From the NCBI GenBank assembly GCA_900769615.1, contig CAAGHH010000023.1, positions 1 to 64,000 of the forward strand: 64,000 nucleotides of DNA, given 5' to 3'. The notes under the pieces are model-generated. The model was not told the DNA's origin. It was given only the letters and a program-made list of their open reading frames with translations, and made no database searches. The position numbers and the translations under genes are program-made. Each line of letters starts with the position of its first letter. Within the stretch, counting starts at the first letter, position 1. This document shows positions 52,438 through 61,766 of the stretch, in pieces. This stretch comes from Selenomonadales bacterium. GTDB lineage: Bacteria > Bacillota > Negativicutes > Selenomonadales > Selenomonadaceae.

Positions 52438-53189
52438 TATAACAGGTGGACTTTAGTATCAGCTAAGGTTTTTATCCATTCAACAGACGGGGCGATGTCG
52501 GTTACTAAATAGGAAATGTGTTTTAAATCACAGCAATAACTAAAAGCCGTTTTATCAAACTTGGTATGATCAGCCAGCAGTATCGTGCGACGGGCTTGCT
52601 TTATCATGTGCTGTTTGATTTCACTTTCACTATCATTAGATTCCATGATGCCATGGGTAAGGTCAAGCCCTTTACAACTGATAATAGCAAAATCAACGCA
52701 GTAATTTTTTATGGTATGGCAAGCTTGGGCACCGGTTAGGGAACAGGAATTAATCCTAAGAGTACCGCCGGTAGAAATTAGTGTAAAATTACTGCCCATA
52801 AGGTCGTTCATCAGCCGGACAGAGTTAGTGATGATAGTAAGGTGCTTGTGAGCTTTTAGCTTTTGTAACAGCAATTGACAGGTTGTTGAAGAATCAACCA
52901 TGATAGTATCGCCGTCATTTATCAGGCCAAAGGCAGTGGCGGCAATGGCTTGTTTGCTTTCACTATTGATGTTGCTGCGTTTTTTGAAGGACAAATCTTC
53001 GCTAGTGCTTTCATAGAGCATAGCACCGCCGTAACTGCGCCGAAGCAGATTTTGCTGTTCTAATTTTTCTAAATCACGGCGAATAGTTTCTTCGGTTATG
53101 TTGAATATTTTTGCTAATTGGGATACGTATACCTTGCTATCTTGCCTAAGTATGTCCATTATTTTTTGTCGTCGTTCTGGTCCTAGCAT
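52434..53189 (-). CDS. DeoR-family repressor, probably of the rhamnose operon
   Basis: 251 residues. N-terminal helix-turn-helix (VSQLAKIFNITEETIRRDLEKLEQ, in part) and C-terminal sugar-phosphate sensor domain (IMVDSSTTCQLL, ITNSVRLM, STGGTLR). DeoR proteins commonly sense the phosphorylated sugar, here probably rhamnulose-1-P. It is convergent to the operon. Control of rhaB by it is inferred from the location. Confidence 0.88.
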   Translation of the reverse strand: MLGPERRQKIMDILRQDSKVYVSQLAKIFNITEETIRRDLEKLEQQNLLRRSYGGAMLYESTSEDLSFKKRSNINSESKQAIAATAFGLINDGDTIMVDSSTTCQLLLQKLKAHKHLTIITNSVRLMNDLMGSNFTLISTGGTLRINSCSLTGAQACHTIKNYCVDFAIISCKGLDLTHGIMESNDSESEIKQHMIKQARRTILLADHTKFDKTAFSYCCDLKHISYLVTDIAPSVEWIKTLADTKVHLLY

Positions 53190-53355
53190 TTAAGTCGCCT
53201 CGCTTAATTATAAAATATATTATAATTATAACTGCTTGGACGGGGACTAGACAATAAAAGCTAAGATAAATATAGTTAAATGCGGCAAATTCTTTTTATT
53301 TTCATAAAAAAAGACTACAATTAAAGTAATATTAGGTTAGAAGCGGGGCTTTTTG

Positions 53356-53970
53356 ATGGATCGCAGATCTTTTTTAAAAAATATGTTATGGTTAGTAGCA
53401 GGTGTAACTTTTTTACCAGTATTAGGCAGTAAAAAAATTGTTGAAGCAGCTTGGAATGCTGCATCTGAAAGCAATGGGATTGATCCATTGCTCAATATAC
53501 CGATAAAAGAAACTTATTTACAATTTACGGAACTTGAAAACAGGCGGACTACTGATACTATAATTGTACATCATATCGGCAATACCAATAGTGACGTATC
53601 AGCAGCGCAGGTTCATGAATGGCATTTGAATAATGGCTGGTCAGGGATTGGTTATCATTTTGTGATTCGCAAAGATGGGACTATTGAGCGCGGACGACCG
53701 ATGAATATGGAGGGTGCGCATTGCTATAAGCATAATTGGCATACTGTTGGCATTAATATCGTTGGCGAGTTTTCCCATCATGAACCAACAGAGGCGCAGA
53801 TGGAGTCAGCAGCAACACTTATGGCTGCGCTTTGCCGTTATTATCGGTTGACACCTAGCCGAAAAACAATCAAGGGACATAGAGAGTTTAATGCTACTGA
53901 ATGTCCAGGTGACAATTTATACTATCGGCTTACTGAGTTAGTTGACAGAACCAAACAGCAATTTATGTAA
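53356..53970 (+). CDS. N-acetylmuramoyl-L-alanine amidase-like, twin-arginine leader
   Basis: 204 residues. Amidase_2/PGRP domain (about 65-195) with zinc ligands: His of IIVHHIGN, His of GAHCYKH (probably) or of IKGHREF, and Cys of TECPGDN. It cuts the stem peptide from glycan. The N-terminus MDRRSFLKNMLWLV fits a Tat leader (RR-x-F-L-K, then hydrophobic). It is therefore exported folded. GCGGGG precedes the ATG, a TTG 3 nt earlier is less likely. A small membrane protein gene follows. Confidence 0.85.
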   Translation: MDRRSFLKNMLWLVAGVTFLPVLGSKKIVEAAWNAASESNGIDPLLNIPIKETYLQFTELENRRTTDTIIVHHIGNTNSDVSAAQVHEWHLNNGWSGIGYHFVIRKDGTIERGRPMNMEGAHCYKHNWHTVGINIVGEFSHHEPTEAQMESAATLMAALCRYYRLTPSRKTIKGHREFNATECPGDNLYYRLTELVDRTKQQFM

Positions 53971-53997
53971 AAGTGATGTTTAGTTAGAGGTGAAAAA

Positions 53998-54333
53998 ATG
54001 CGTTACCGCTGGTTTGCCGATGAAGCAAAGGAAACTGACGAATTTGGAGTGCCGGTAAGCCGGGCAGCTCATGATGAAGCTTTGCAGCCGCAAAAAATTG
54101 GTTATCATCGTGGTGAAGTATTGGCTATAATAATAGTTATGGCAATCTTGTTATATGAATGGTTTCATGATGATAGTCAGCTTATATATGTATGTGTGGC
54201 TTTTCTGGTGTTTGAATTGAGACCAATAGCATTGCTTTTTTTCGGTAAAGCAGGGAGAGCGGTTAGCAATGCGCTGTTAGGATTTAGCTTGGCGACATTT
54301 ATCGGAGTTTTATTTTGGATATTGTTTTGGTAA
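53998..54333 (+). CDS. Unknown small integral membrane protein
   Basis: 111 residues, not recognised. A 38-residue polar N-terminal part is followed by three hydrophobic helices (about 39-56, 62-80, 91-110). AGAGGTG precedes the ATG; it starts 27 bp after the amidase and probably shares its transcript. A terminator follows. Confidence 0.75.
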   Translation: MRYRWFADEAKETDEFGVPVSRAAHDEALQPQKIGYHRGEVLAIIIVMAILLYEWFHDDSQLIYVCVAFLVFELRPIALLFFGKAGRAVSNALLGFSLATFIGVLFWILFW

Positions 54334-54364
54334 AGACTTATCAATAAAGTGATAGGTCTTTTTT
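54333..54364 (+). terminator. Terminator after the membrane protein
   Basis: AAGACTTATCA pairs with TGATAGGTCTT, followed by TTTTA. Confidence 0.8.
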
Positions 54365-54659
54365 ATGTAACTAAATATGTATTATTTATCATATTATTTA
54401 TAAAATGTATGATAAAATTTTTAAAATTTTTTAATTAAAGCAGGAGAAATAAAAAGCAGCTAGAAGTATTAACATATAAGATGATACGTTGAAATTTTGT
54501 AGTTTCATAACAGTTTCAAGGGTATTTTGTGAAAAAATTGCTAGATGTAACAAGATATGTATACTGGTGCCAATAAAAAAGACGGCAGTGACATATAGAA
54601 TGGATTAAAGCTTTGGTAAGGGGAGCATGTTTAATCCAATTATCCAAGGGGGATTTTGT
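54365..54659 (+). promoter_or_regulatory. AT-rich region with the glycogen operon promoter and leader
   Basis: No gene is seen. TTGCTA (54538-54543) and TATACT (54560-54565) are spaced 16 bp. In the leader, TGGATTAAA (54601-54609) pairs with TTTAATCCA (54630-54638). Alternatively, CTTTGG (54611-54616) can pair with CCAAGG (54644-54649), covering the glgC ribosome site. Confidence 0.5.
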
Positions 54660-55814
54660 ATGAAAAAGACAGAATGCTTAGCAATGATTCTGGCCGGTGG
54701 CCAAGGAAGCCGGTTGGGGGCTTTGACGAAGAAAATAGCTAAACCAGCAGTTCCATTTGGTGGCAAATATCGCATAATTGATTTTCCACTGAGTAATTGT
54801 GCTAATTCGGGAATTGACAAAGTCGGCGTGTTGACGCAGTATCGCCCACTTGAACTGCATAACTATTTGGCATCAGGCAGTGCATGGGATCTCGATAAAA
54901 AAGAAGGCGGTGTATTTATACTGCCACCGTATGCACGGGAAAAGGGTGCTGACTGGTATCGCGGTACAGCTGATGCAATTTATCAGAACCTGAATTTTAT
55001 TGATTTAGCAGATCCGGATTATGTGCTGATTCTATCAGGTGATCATATTTATACGATGGATTATTCTTGGATGCTCGAATCGCATAAAATGAATAAAGCG
55101 GAGGCAACAATAGGTGTTATTGAAGTTCCATGGGAAGAAGCTCCGCGTTTTGGCATCATGAATACTGATAAAACGGGCCGTATTGAAGAATTTGAAGAAA
55201 AGCCAGCTAATCCCAAGAGCAATTTAGCTTCAATGGGTATATATATATTTAATAAAAACTTTTTGGAGAAATACTTGGAAGAGGACGCTAAGGATGAAAC
55301 TAGCAGTCATGATTTCGGTAAAAATATCATTCCGAAGATGTTAGCTGACAAAGCTAGACTGTATTCTTATGCATTTGATGGCTATTGGAAGGATGTTGGT
55401 ACGATAGAGAGTCTTTGGCAGGCTAACATGGATCTTTTGCAGGATGAACCGCCCTTTGAGTTAAATGGTGATTGGAAGATTTATTCATCAAATCCATCAA
55501 TGCCGCCACATTATGTAGGCAGTGATGCAACCGTAAAAAAATCAATGGTTAGTGAGGGCTCGATGATTTTAGGTGAAGTTGAGAACTCAATTATATTCCC
55601 TGGTGTCAAGATTGGCAAAGGGGCTAAGGTTACCAATTCAGTAATCATGCCGTCAACAGTAATTGAAGATAATGCTGTTGTCGATTATGCAATTATTGCT
55701 CAGAACTGTGATGTAAATGCAGGTGCGAAGGTCATTGGTGAAGATGGGTCTATTACGGTAGTAGCGGAAGGCGAAAATATTGCTGTTGAAGCTGGCAGTA
55801 AACAAGCTGGCTGA
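54660..55814 (+). CDS. glgC: Glucose-1-phosphate adenylyltransferase, catalytic
   Basis: 384 residues. Forms ADP-glucose. MILAGGQGSRLGALTKKIAKPAVPFGGKYRIIDF is the nucleotidyltransferase start (given in parts: AGGQGSRLG, KPAVPFGG, RIIDFPLSN). EEKPANPKS is the glucose-1-P site and a C-terminal left-handed helix domain follows. AAGGGGGA precedes the ATG at 54660. A start 33 nt earlier is in frame but has a too short spacing. Confidence 0.96.
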   Translation: MKKTECLAMILAGGQGSRLGALTKKIAKPAVPFGGKYRIIDFPLSNCANSGIDKVGVLTQYRPLELHNYLASGSAWDLDKKEGGVFILPPYAREKGADWYRGTADAIYQNLNFIDLADPDYVLILSGDHIYTMDYSWMLESHKMNKAEATIGVIEVPWEEAPRFGIMNTDKTGRIEEFEEKPANPKSNLASMGIYIFNKNFLEKYLEEDAKDETSSHDFGKNIIPKMLADKARLYSYAFDGYWKDVGTIESLWQANMDLLQDEPPFELNGDWKIYSSNPSMPPHYVGSDATVKKSMVSEGSMILGEVENSIIFPGVKIGKGAKVTNSVIMPSTVIEDNAVVDYAIIAQNCDVNAGAKVIGEDGSITVVAEGENIAVEAGSKQAG

Positions 55815-55860
55815 TTATCACCTAAATTGACTTAGCATAAAATGCAGGGAGAGGATAATA

Positions 55861-56967
55861 TTGAAAACTGTAATGGGTATTATAAATCTGCAGGAAAGCA
55901 ATGGTCTTATTCGTGAACTAACGGATAGGAGAGCAGTAGAATCGATCCCGTTTGCTGGACGTTACCGTCTGATTGATTTTTCGCTTTCCAGTATGGTAAA
56001 TTCGGGTATTCAAAGTGTAGGTATAATGCTTCCTGATAAACCAAGATCGGTACTTGACCATTTGCGTTCAGGTAAAGATTGGGATTTAGCTCGCCGTCAC
56101 GATGGCCTCTTTTATTTGCCAGCACCGAATGAGGCTGATAGCAATCATAAAGGCGACTTAAAGAATTTTTATCATAATTTGGATTTTTTTGAGCACAGCT
56201 CACAAAAATATGTTTTGCTGGCTAATGGCAGTTTCGTTTATAACGCCGATTTTGATAAACTGTTGAGATTTCACGAAAATACCGATGCTGATATTACGGT
56301 GCTATATTACACTGTTGATAAAGAAACAGCGGGGCGTAATATTGTCATTGATACTGCTGAAAATGGTTTAGTTACTGATTTGGCGGAAAAGATGACAGTT
56401 TATGACAATACCAAGGTTTCGATGGGCGTTTTACTGATGGATAAGCGCAAGTTTGTAGAAATGGTTAAATACACCTACGAACATGGCGGTCAAAACTTGT
56501 TGATGGATGGTATTATTCGTCGCAGTTCAGATTATAATATTTATGCTTGTGAGCATGATGGTTTTATAGCTCATGTTGATTCGACAGCAGCATATTATAA
56601 GGCTAATATGGATGTTTTGCAGCCGGAAATTTGGGAAGAACTCTTTATGGGTGATAATTCAATCTATACTAAAGTAAAAGATGAAGTTCCCGTGCAGTAT
56701 AAAGAAACTGCTTCCGTAAACAATTCACTTATCGCCAACGGCTGCATTATCCGTGGCGAAGTCGAGAACAGTATTCTTTTCCGTGGCGTAGTAGTAGGCA
56801 AAGGCGTTAAAATTAAAAACTCAATTATCATGCAAAAATGTGATGTTCAGGACGATGCACTAGTTGAGAATGTAATATGTGATAAGAATGTAGTCATAAC
56901 TAAAAGTAAATGGCTCAAAGGAGCGCCAAATTATCCGCTTATTGTCACGAAAAACGTTGTCATCTAA
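55861..56967 (+). CDS. glgD: GlgD, regulatory subunit of ADP-glucose synthesis
   Basis: 368 residues. Same fold as GlgC, but the catalytic loop AGGQGSRLG is replaced by INLQESNGLIRELT, so it is inactive alone. In Firmicutes GlgC and GlgD form a heterotetramer. The TTG start follows GGGAGAGG. A large hairpin follows. Confidence 0.94.
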   Translation: MKTVMGIINLQESNGLIRELTDRRAVESIPFAGRYRLIDFSLSSMVNSGIQSVGIMLPDKPRSVLDHLRSGKDWDLARRHDGLFYLPAPNEADSNHKGDLKNFYHNLDFFEHSSQKYVLLANGSFVYNADFDKLLRFHENTDADITVLYYTVDKETAGRNIVIDTAENGLVTDLAEKMTVYDNTKVSMGVLLMDKRKFVEMVKYTYEHGGQNLLMDGIIRRSSDYNIYACEHDGFIAHVDSTAAYYKANMDVLQPEIWEELFMGDNSIYTKVKDEVPVQYKETASVNNSLIANGCIIRGEVENSILFRGVVVGKGVKIKNSIIMQKCDVQDDALVENVICDKNVVITKSKWLKGAPNYPLIVTKNVVI

Positions 56968-56977
56968 TGTAGGTGTG

Positions 56978-57034
56978 CCGTTGTAAATAGGTTCACTGCT
57001 ATGATGAGCAGAGACTTAGTTACAACGGCTTTTA
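56978..57034 (+). terminator. Branched hairpin between glgD and glgP
   Basis: GCCGTTGTAA (56978-56987) pairs with TTACAACGGC (57020-57029), with an inner CTGCT/AGCAG stem, then TTTTAT. A partial terminator may lower expression of later genes. Confidence 0.6.
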
Positions 57035-57077
57035 TATTAAAGCTTTTTGTAAGGTTTTGCCAAGGGGAGTGTTTTTT

Positions 57078-59546
57078 TTGGTTAGAGAGAGAAAAGAAAA
57101 AAAGGTAAAAGATAAGGAATTTGAAAAGTTTAAGTCTGAATTAAAAACGCGTTTCGTTAATTCAGCTCATATCATGTGGGGGCGTGAGCTAAACGAGCTG
57201 ACTTCTAATGAAATTTATAAAACAGTAGCTGCTACGGCTAAACAATATATTTCGGAAAATTGGATTAAGACTAATAAAACCTATAGTGAACGCAAGGAAA
57301 AGCAAATTTATTATTTTTCAATTGAGTTCTTGATGGGAAGGTTATTAAAATCCAATTTACTGAATTTGGGCATTGAAGAAGCTGTTCGTGAAGTTTTAAC
57401 GGATTTGCATCTTGATTTGGATAAAACTTTTGAAGAAGAACCAGATGCAGGCTTAGGTAATGGCGGCCTTGGCCGTTTGGCTGCTTGCTTTATTGATTCC
57501 ATTGCAGCACATCGCTTGCCAGGTCATGGTTGCAGTATTCGTTATCAATATGGCCTGTTTGAGCAGAAAATCATTGAAGGTAATCAGGTAGAAATTCCTG
57601 ATAATTGGCTGAAAAATGGTTTCGCTTGGGAATATCGTAAACCAGATAAGGCTATTGACGTAAAATTCTATGGCAATGCTTATATGAAGAAATTGGATGA
57701 TGGCAGCCTGCAATTGGTTCATGAAAATCCGATGACAGTTATGGCCGTGCCGTATGATGTGCCAATAGTTGGCTACCATAATAAAACGGTTAATACGCTT
57801 AGATTGTGGAATGCGGAAGTTAATCGGGACTTTTCTGATTATGGGATGCTTACGCAAGAACAGTTGCGGCAAAAGAATGAATATCGCAATTTCGTTGAGA
57901 GTATAACGCGTTATCTTTATCCTGATGACAGCACGGAAGAGGGGCGCAGAATGCGCCTGATTCAGGAATATTTCATGACATCAGCTGGTGTTCAAAGCAT
58001 AGTTCGTCATTATAAGAAAACTGGTATGGATATTCATGATTTTGCACAAAAAATTGCAATTCATATTAATGACACTCATCCGGCAGTAGCGGTAGCTGAG
58101 TTAATGCGTATACTTGTTGATGAAGAACATTTAGAATGGAACGAGGCTTGGGCTATTACCAAGGGAACCATTGCTTATACCAACCATACTATAATGCCGG
58201 AAGCTTTGGAAAAATGGCCGGTAGATATGTTCCGCAATCTGCTGCCAAGAGTATATATGATTATTGATGAAATTAATCGTCGTCATTTAGAAGAAGTCCG
58301 GGCACGTTATCCGCAAAATGAAGGTAAAGTTCAGGCGCTTTCGATTATTCAGGATGGCATGGTACATATGGCAAGACTGGCTATCGTTGGCGGTCATAGT
58401 GTAAATGGTGTAGCTAAAATCCACACTGATATACTAAAGGCTGAAACTTTAAGGGATTTTTATGAATATAATCCTAAGATGTTTAACAATAAAACCAATG
58501 GTATAACGCATCGCCGCTGGTTGATGGGAGCAAATCCGGAGCTCTCGGATTTGATTGATGCGACCATTGGCAGCCGCCGCTGGCATCGTCATCCCGAGCA
58601 GCTCGATTTATTAAATGACCATGTTGATGACAAGCCTTTCTTGGCTGAATTGCAAAAAATCAAGCATCTGCGCAAGGAAGCGCTGGCAAAATACATCAAA
58701 GAGCATAATAACTTGATTATTGATCCAGATACCATTTTTGATATTCAGGTTAAGCGCATTCATTCATATAAACGGCAGCTGATGAATATTTTACATATCA
58801 TGTATCAGTATCATCGTTTAAAGACCGATGATAGCTTTGATATGCTGCCAACAACTTATTTCTTTGGTGGCAAGGCGGCTCCAGGCTATTATATTGCTAA
58901 AGAAACTATCAGACTTATCAATGCTGTAGCTGATAAGGTAAATAATGATCCGGCTATCAAGGGAAAAATTAAGGTCGTATTTATTGAGAATTTTGGTGTA
59001 TCAATTGGTGAGATTGTTTATCCGGCAGCAGATGTCAGTGAACAGATTTCAACAGCATCGAAAGAAGCATCGGGCACTGGCAACATGAAATTTATGATGA
59101 ATGGTGCTATAACCTTAGGCACGCTAGACGGTGCTAATGTTGAAATCCGTGAAGCTGTTGGTGGCGATGAGCATTGTGTAATATTTGGTTTAAAGGCTGA
59201 AGAAGTGCTTAATTATTATGCAACTGGTACTTATTCTGCTTGGGATGAATACAATACCAACGAAAATGTCCGCTTGGTAGTAAATCAACTGGTAGATGGT
59301 ACTTTTGGTAATTTCCAGTCGCTTTATGATTATCTGCTGCACGCTAATGATGAATTCTTTATTTTGAAGGACTTCAATGCTTATGCCGCAGCTCATGTCG
59401 AGATTATGAAGCGTTATCAGGATAAATATAATTGGCTGAAGTCATCGGCAATGAATATTGCTAATTCGGGCAGATTTTCTTCTGACCGTACTATTGATGA
59501 ATATGCTAATGAAATATGGCAGGTTAAGCCGGTTATGATTTCGTAA
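57078..59546 (+). CDS. glgP: Glycogen phosphorylase
   Basis: 822 residues. Releases glucose-1-P from glycogen chain ends. GLGNGGLGRLAACF (N-terminal), HINDTHPAVAVAELMR, and the PLP region EASGTGNMKFMMNGA with the Lys. No extended N-terminal regulatory tail. The TTG at 57078 follows AAGGGGAG; another TTG at 57057 has no ribosome site. Confidence 0.96.
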   Translation: MVRERKEKKVKDKEFEKFKSELKTRFVNSAHIMWGRELNELTSNEIYKTVAATAKQYISENWIKTNKTYSERKEKQIYYFSIEFLMGRLLKSNLLNLGIEEAVREVLTDLHLDLDKTFEEEPDAGLGNGGLGRLAACFIDSIAAHRLPGHGCSIRYQYGLFEQKIIEGNQVEIPDNWLKNGFAWEYRKPDKAIDVKFYGNAYMKKLDDGSLQLVHENPMTVMAVPYDVPIVGYHNKTVNTLRLWNAEVNRDFSDYGMLTQEQLRQKNEYRNFVESITRYLYPDDSTEEGRRMRLIQEYFMTSAGVQSIVRHYKKTGMDIHDFAQKIAIHINDTHPAVAVAELMRILVDEEHLEWNEAWAITKGTIAYTNHTIMPEALEKWPVDMFRNLLPRVYMIIDEINRRHLEEVRARYPQNEGKVQALSIIQDGMVHMARLAIVGGHSVNGVAKIHTDILKAETLRDFYEYNPKMFNNKTNGITHRRWLMGANPELSDLIDATIGSRRWHRHPEQLDLLNDHVDDKPFLAELQKIKHLRKEALAKYIKEHNNLIIDPDTIFDIQVKRIHSYKRQLMNILHIMYQYHRLKTDDSFDMLPTTYFFGGKAAPGYYIAKETIRLINAVADKVNNDPAIKGKIKVVFIENFGVSIGEIVYPAADVSEQISTASKEASGTGNMKFMMNGAITLGTLDGANVEIREAVGGDEHCVIFGLKAEEVLNYYATGTYSAWDEYNTNENVRLVVNQLVDGTFGNFQSLYDYLLHANDEFFILKDFNAYAAAHVEIMKRYQDKYNWLKSSAMNIANSGRFSSDRTIDEYANEIWQVKPVMIS

Positions 59547-59609
59547 ACTATACCGGGCAGCTAAGAAAAGGGGAAGCTAGCGGCGTTGTTTGCGAGAAGG
59601 GGGATAATA

Positions 59610-61706
59610 GTGAAGACTTCAGAATTAAGCGAATTTGATAGGTATTTATTTCATCAGGGTACTAATTATCATGCTTATGAGATGCTTGGCGCACATACAG
59701 TTGAGCAGGATGGGCAAAAAGGCGTTCGTTTTGCGGTATGGGCACCACATGCCAAAAGCGTCAGTGTGGTAGGTTCATTCAACAACTGGGATACTCGCGT
59801 AAATTATATGCATAAAATCGGTGATGGTGAAATTTGGGAGGTATTTATAGCAGGCGTCAAAGAGGGGGACGTTTATAAATATGCCATTGAGCCACAATGG
59901 GGCGGACCACATATAATGAAAGCTGACCCCTATGGATTTTATGCCGAGAAGAAGCCTGATACGGCATCGCGTGTATATGATATGAATCATTATGAATGGC
60001 AGGATGCAGCCTGGAAAGAGCAAAAAAATAAAGAATCATCATATACGCAGCCAATGCTAACTTATGAAGTGCATGCTGGTTCCTGGCGGCGCAATGCAGA
60101 TGGCAAATATTTGTCGTATCGGGAATTAGCCGATCAGCTGATTAGCTATGTCAAAGATATGAACTATACGCATATCGAATTTATGCCACTGTGTGAGCAT
60201 CCGTTTGATGGTTCTTGGGGGTATCAGGCAACTGGTTATTATGCTGTTACCAGCCGTTATGGCAGCCCCGATGATTTCCGTTATTTAGTTGATAAAGCCC
60301 ATCAAAATGGCATTGGCGTAATCATGGACTGGGTGCCAGGGCATTTTTGCAAAGACGAACAGGGACTGAGGCATTTCGATGGTCAGACACTTTATGAATC
60401 GGATAATGAGCAGCGGGCAGAAAACTGGGAATGGGGTACGACCAATTTTGATTATGGACGTACTGAAGTGCAAAGCTTCCTTATATCCAATGCACTTTTC
60501 TGGTTTGAAGAATTTCACATTGATGGTCTTAGAATAGATGCTGTAGCCAATATGCTCTATTTGAATTATGGCCGTAAAGATGGTGAATGGACACCAAATA
60601 AATATGGTGATACGGGTAATCTTGAGGCAATGGATTTTATAAAGAAGCTTAATGAAGCTATCTTTAAATTCCAGCCCAAGGCCTTGATGATTGCTGAGGA
60701 GTCGACTTCATGGCCACTTATATCAAAGCCGGTTTATATGGGCGGTATGGGCTTTAACTACAAGTGGAATATGGGCTGGATGAATGATATGTTAAAGTAC
60801 ATGAGTCTGGATCCTATATACCGCAAGTGGAATCATGATAAAGTAACATTCTCCTTTATGTATGCTTTTTCCGAGAATTTCGTACTGCCACTGTCACATG
60901 ATGAAGTTGTGCATGGAAAATGCTCGCTGATAAATAAAATGCCAGGTGATTATTGGCAAAAATTTGCTGGCTTGCGCAGTTTCTTTGGCTATTGGATGGC
61001 TCATCCAGGCAAGAAGCTCTTGTTTATGGGCGGTGAATTTGGTCAGTTTATTGAGTGGAATTATGATGACAGTCTTGATTGGCATTTAGTGCAGAAATAT
61101 GAGATGCATAAAAAGATGCAGGATTATTCAAGAGCACTTAATAAATTCTACCTTGATAATAAATCATTTTGGGAGATTGATTTTGACTGGGAAGGTTTCC
61201 AATGGATTGATCCGAATGATTGCAACAATAGTGTGGTATCATTTATTCGCAAAGCTGATGACAGCAAGGATTATATTATTGCTGTTTGCAACTTTACTCC
61301 TGAAGTGCGCCATAGCTATCGGATTGGTGTGCCAGCAGCGGGAACTTATGTTGAGGTATTTAATTCTGATGATGAAGCCTTTGGCGGCAGCGGTGTGAAA
61401 AATGAGGGTGACATTATAACGCAGGATGTACCTTGGCATAATCGTGAACAGTCCATTGAGCTTACGGTTCCGCCACTAGCAACTATTTATCTGCGTTTTA
61501 AAAATGGTGAAACCCTGCAAGGAATTTTGCCAAAAAAAAACCAAGTAATTAAGGCTGACAAAAATAAAAAAGCTGCTAGTGACAGTAAAGCTGACACTAG
61601 CAAGCGGACCGCTGCTAAAAAGACGGCTAAAAAAACAGTAAAAAAGAAAACTGTCAAAAAGCCAAAACTTAGCCGAGCTAAAAAGGCTGCAGCTGGAACA
61701 GTGTAA
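59610..61706 (+). CDS. glgB: Glycogen branching enzyme with lysine-rich tail
   Basis: 698 residues. CBM48 (about 25-115, FAVWAPHAKSVSVVGSFNNW in part), GH13 barrel with GLRIDAV (nucleophile Asp), IAEEST (acid Glu) and LSHDEV. It makes alpha-1,6 branches. The last 51 residues (648-698) are unlike the family: 18 Lys and 2 Arg, with repeated AKK and TVKK, resembling histone H1 tails. GTG 59610 follows AAGGGGGA. The tail might bind glycogen, nucleic acid or the envelope. Confidence 0.94.
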   Translation: MKTSELSEFDRYLFHQGTNYHAYEMLGAHTVEQDGQKGVRFAVWAPHAKSVSVVGSFNNWDTRVNYMHKIGDGEIWEVFIAGVKEGDVYKYAIEPQWGGPHIMKADPYGFYAEKKPDTASRVYDMNHYEWQDAAWKEQKNKESSYTQPMLTYEVHAGSWRRNADGKYLSYRELADQLISYVKDMNYTHIEFMPLCEHPFDGSWGYQATGYYAVTSRYGSPDDFRYLVDKAHQNGIGVIMDWVPGHFCKDEQGLRHFDGQTLYESDNEQRAENWEWGTTNFDYGRTEVQSFLISNALFWFEEFHIDGLRIDAVANMLYLNYGRKDGEWTPNKYGDTGNLEAMDFIKKLNEAIFKFQPKALMIAEESTSWPLISKPVYMGGMGFNYKWNMGWMNDMLKYMSLDPIYRKWNHDKVTFSFMYAFSENFVLPLSHDEVVHGKCSLINKMPGDYWQKFAGLRSFFGYWMAHPGKKLLFMGGEFGQFIEWNYDDSLDWHLVQKYEMHKKMQDYSRALNKFYLDNKSFWEIDFDWEGFQWIDPNDCNNSVVSFIRKADDSKDYIIAVCNFTPEVRHSYRIGVPAAGTYVEVFNSDDEAFGGSGVKNEGDIITQDVPWHNREQSIELTVPPLATIYLRFKNGETLQGILPKKNQVIKADKNKKAASDSKADTSKRTAAKKTAKKTVKKKTVKKPKLSRAKKAAAGTV

Positions 61707-61766
61707 AAGCAAAATTTTTATTAAATAAAATTATCTATACAAGCATTTTTCGAGGAGGATATACGG

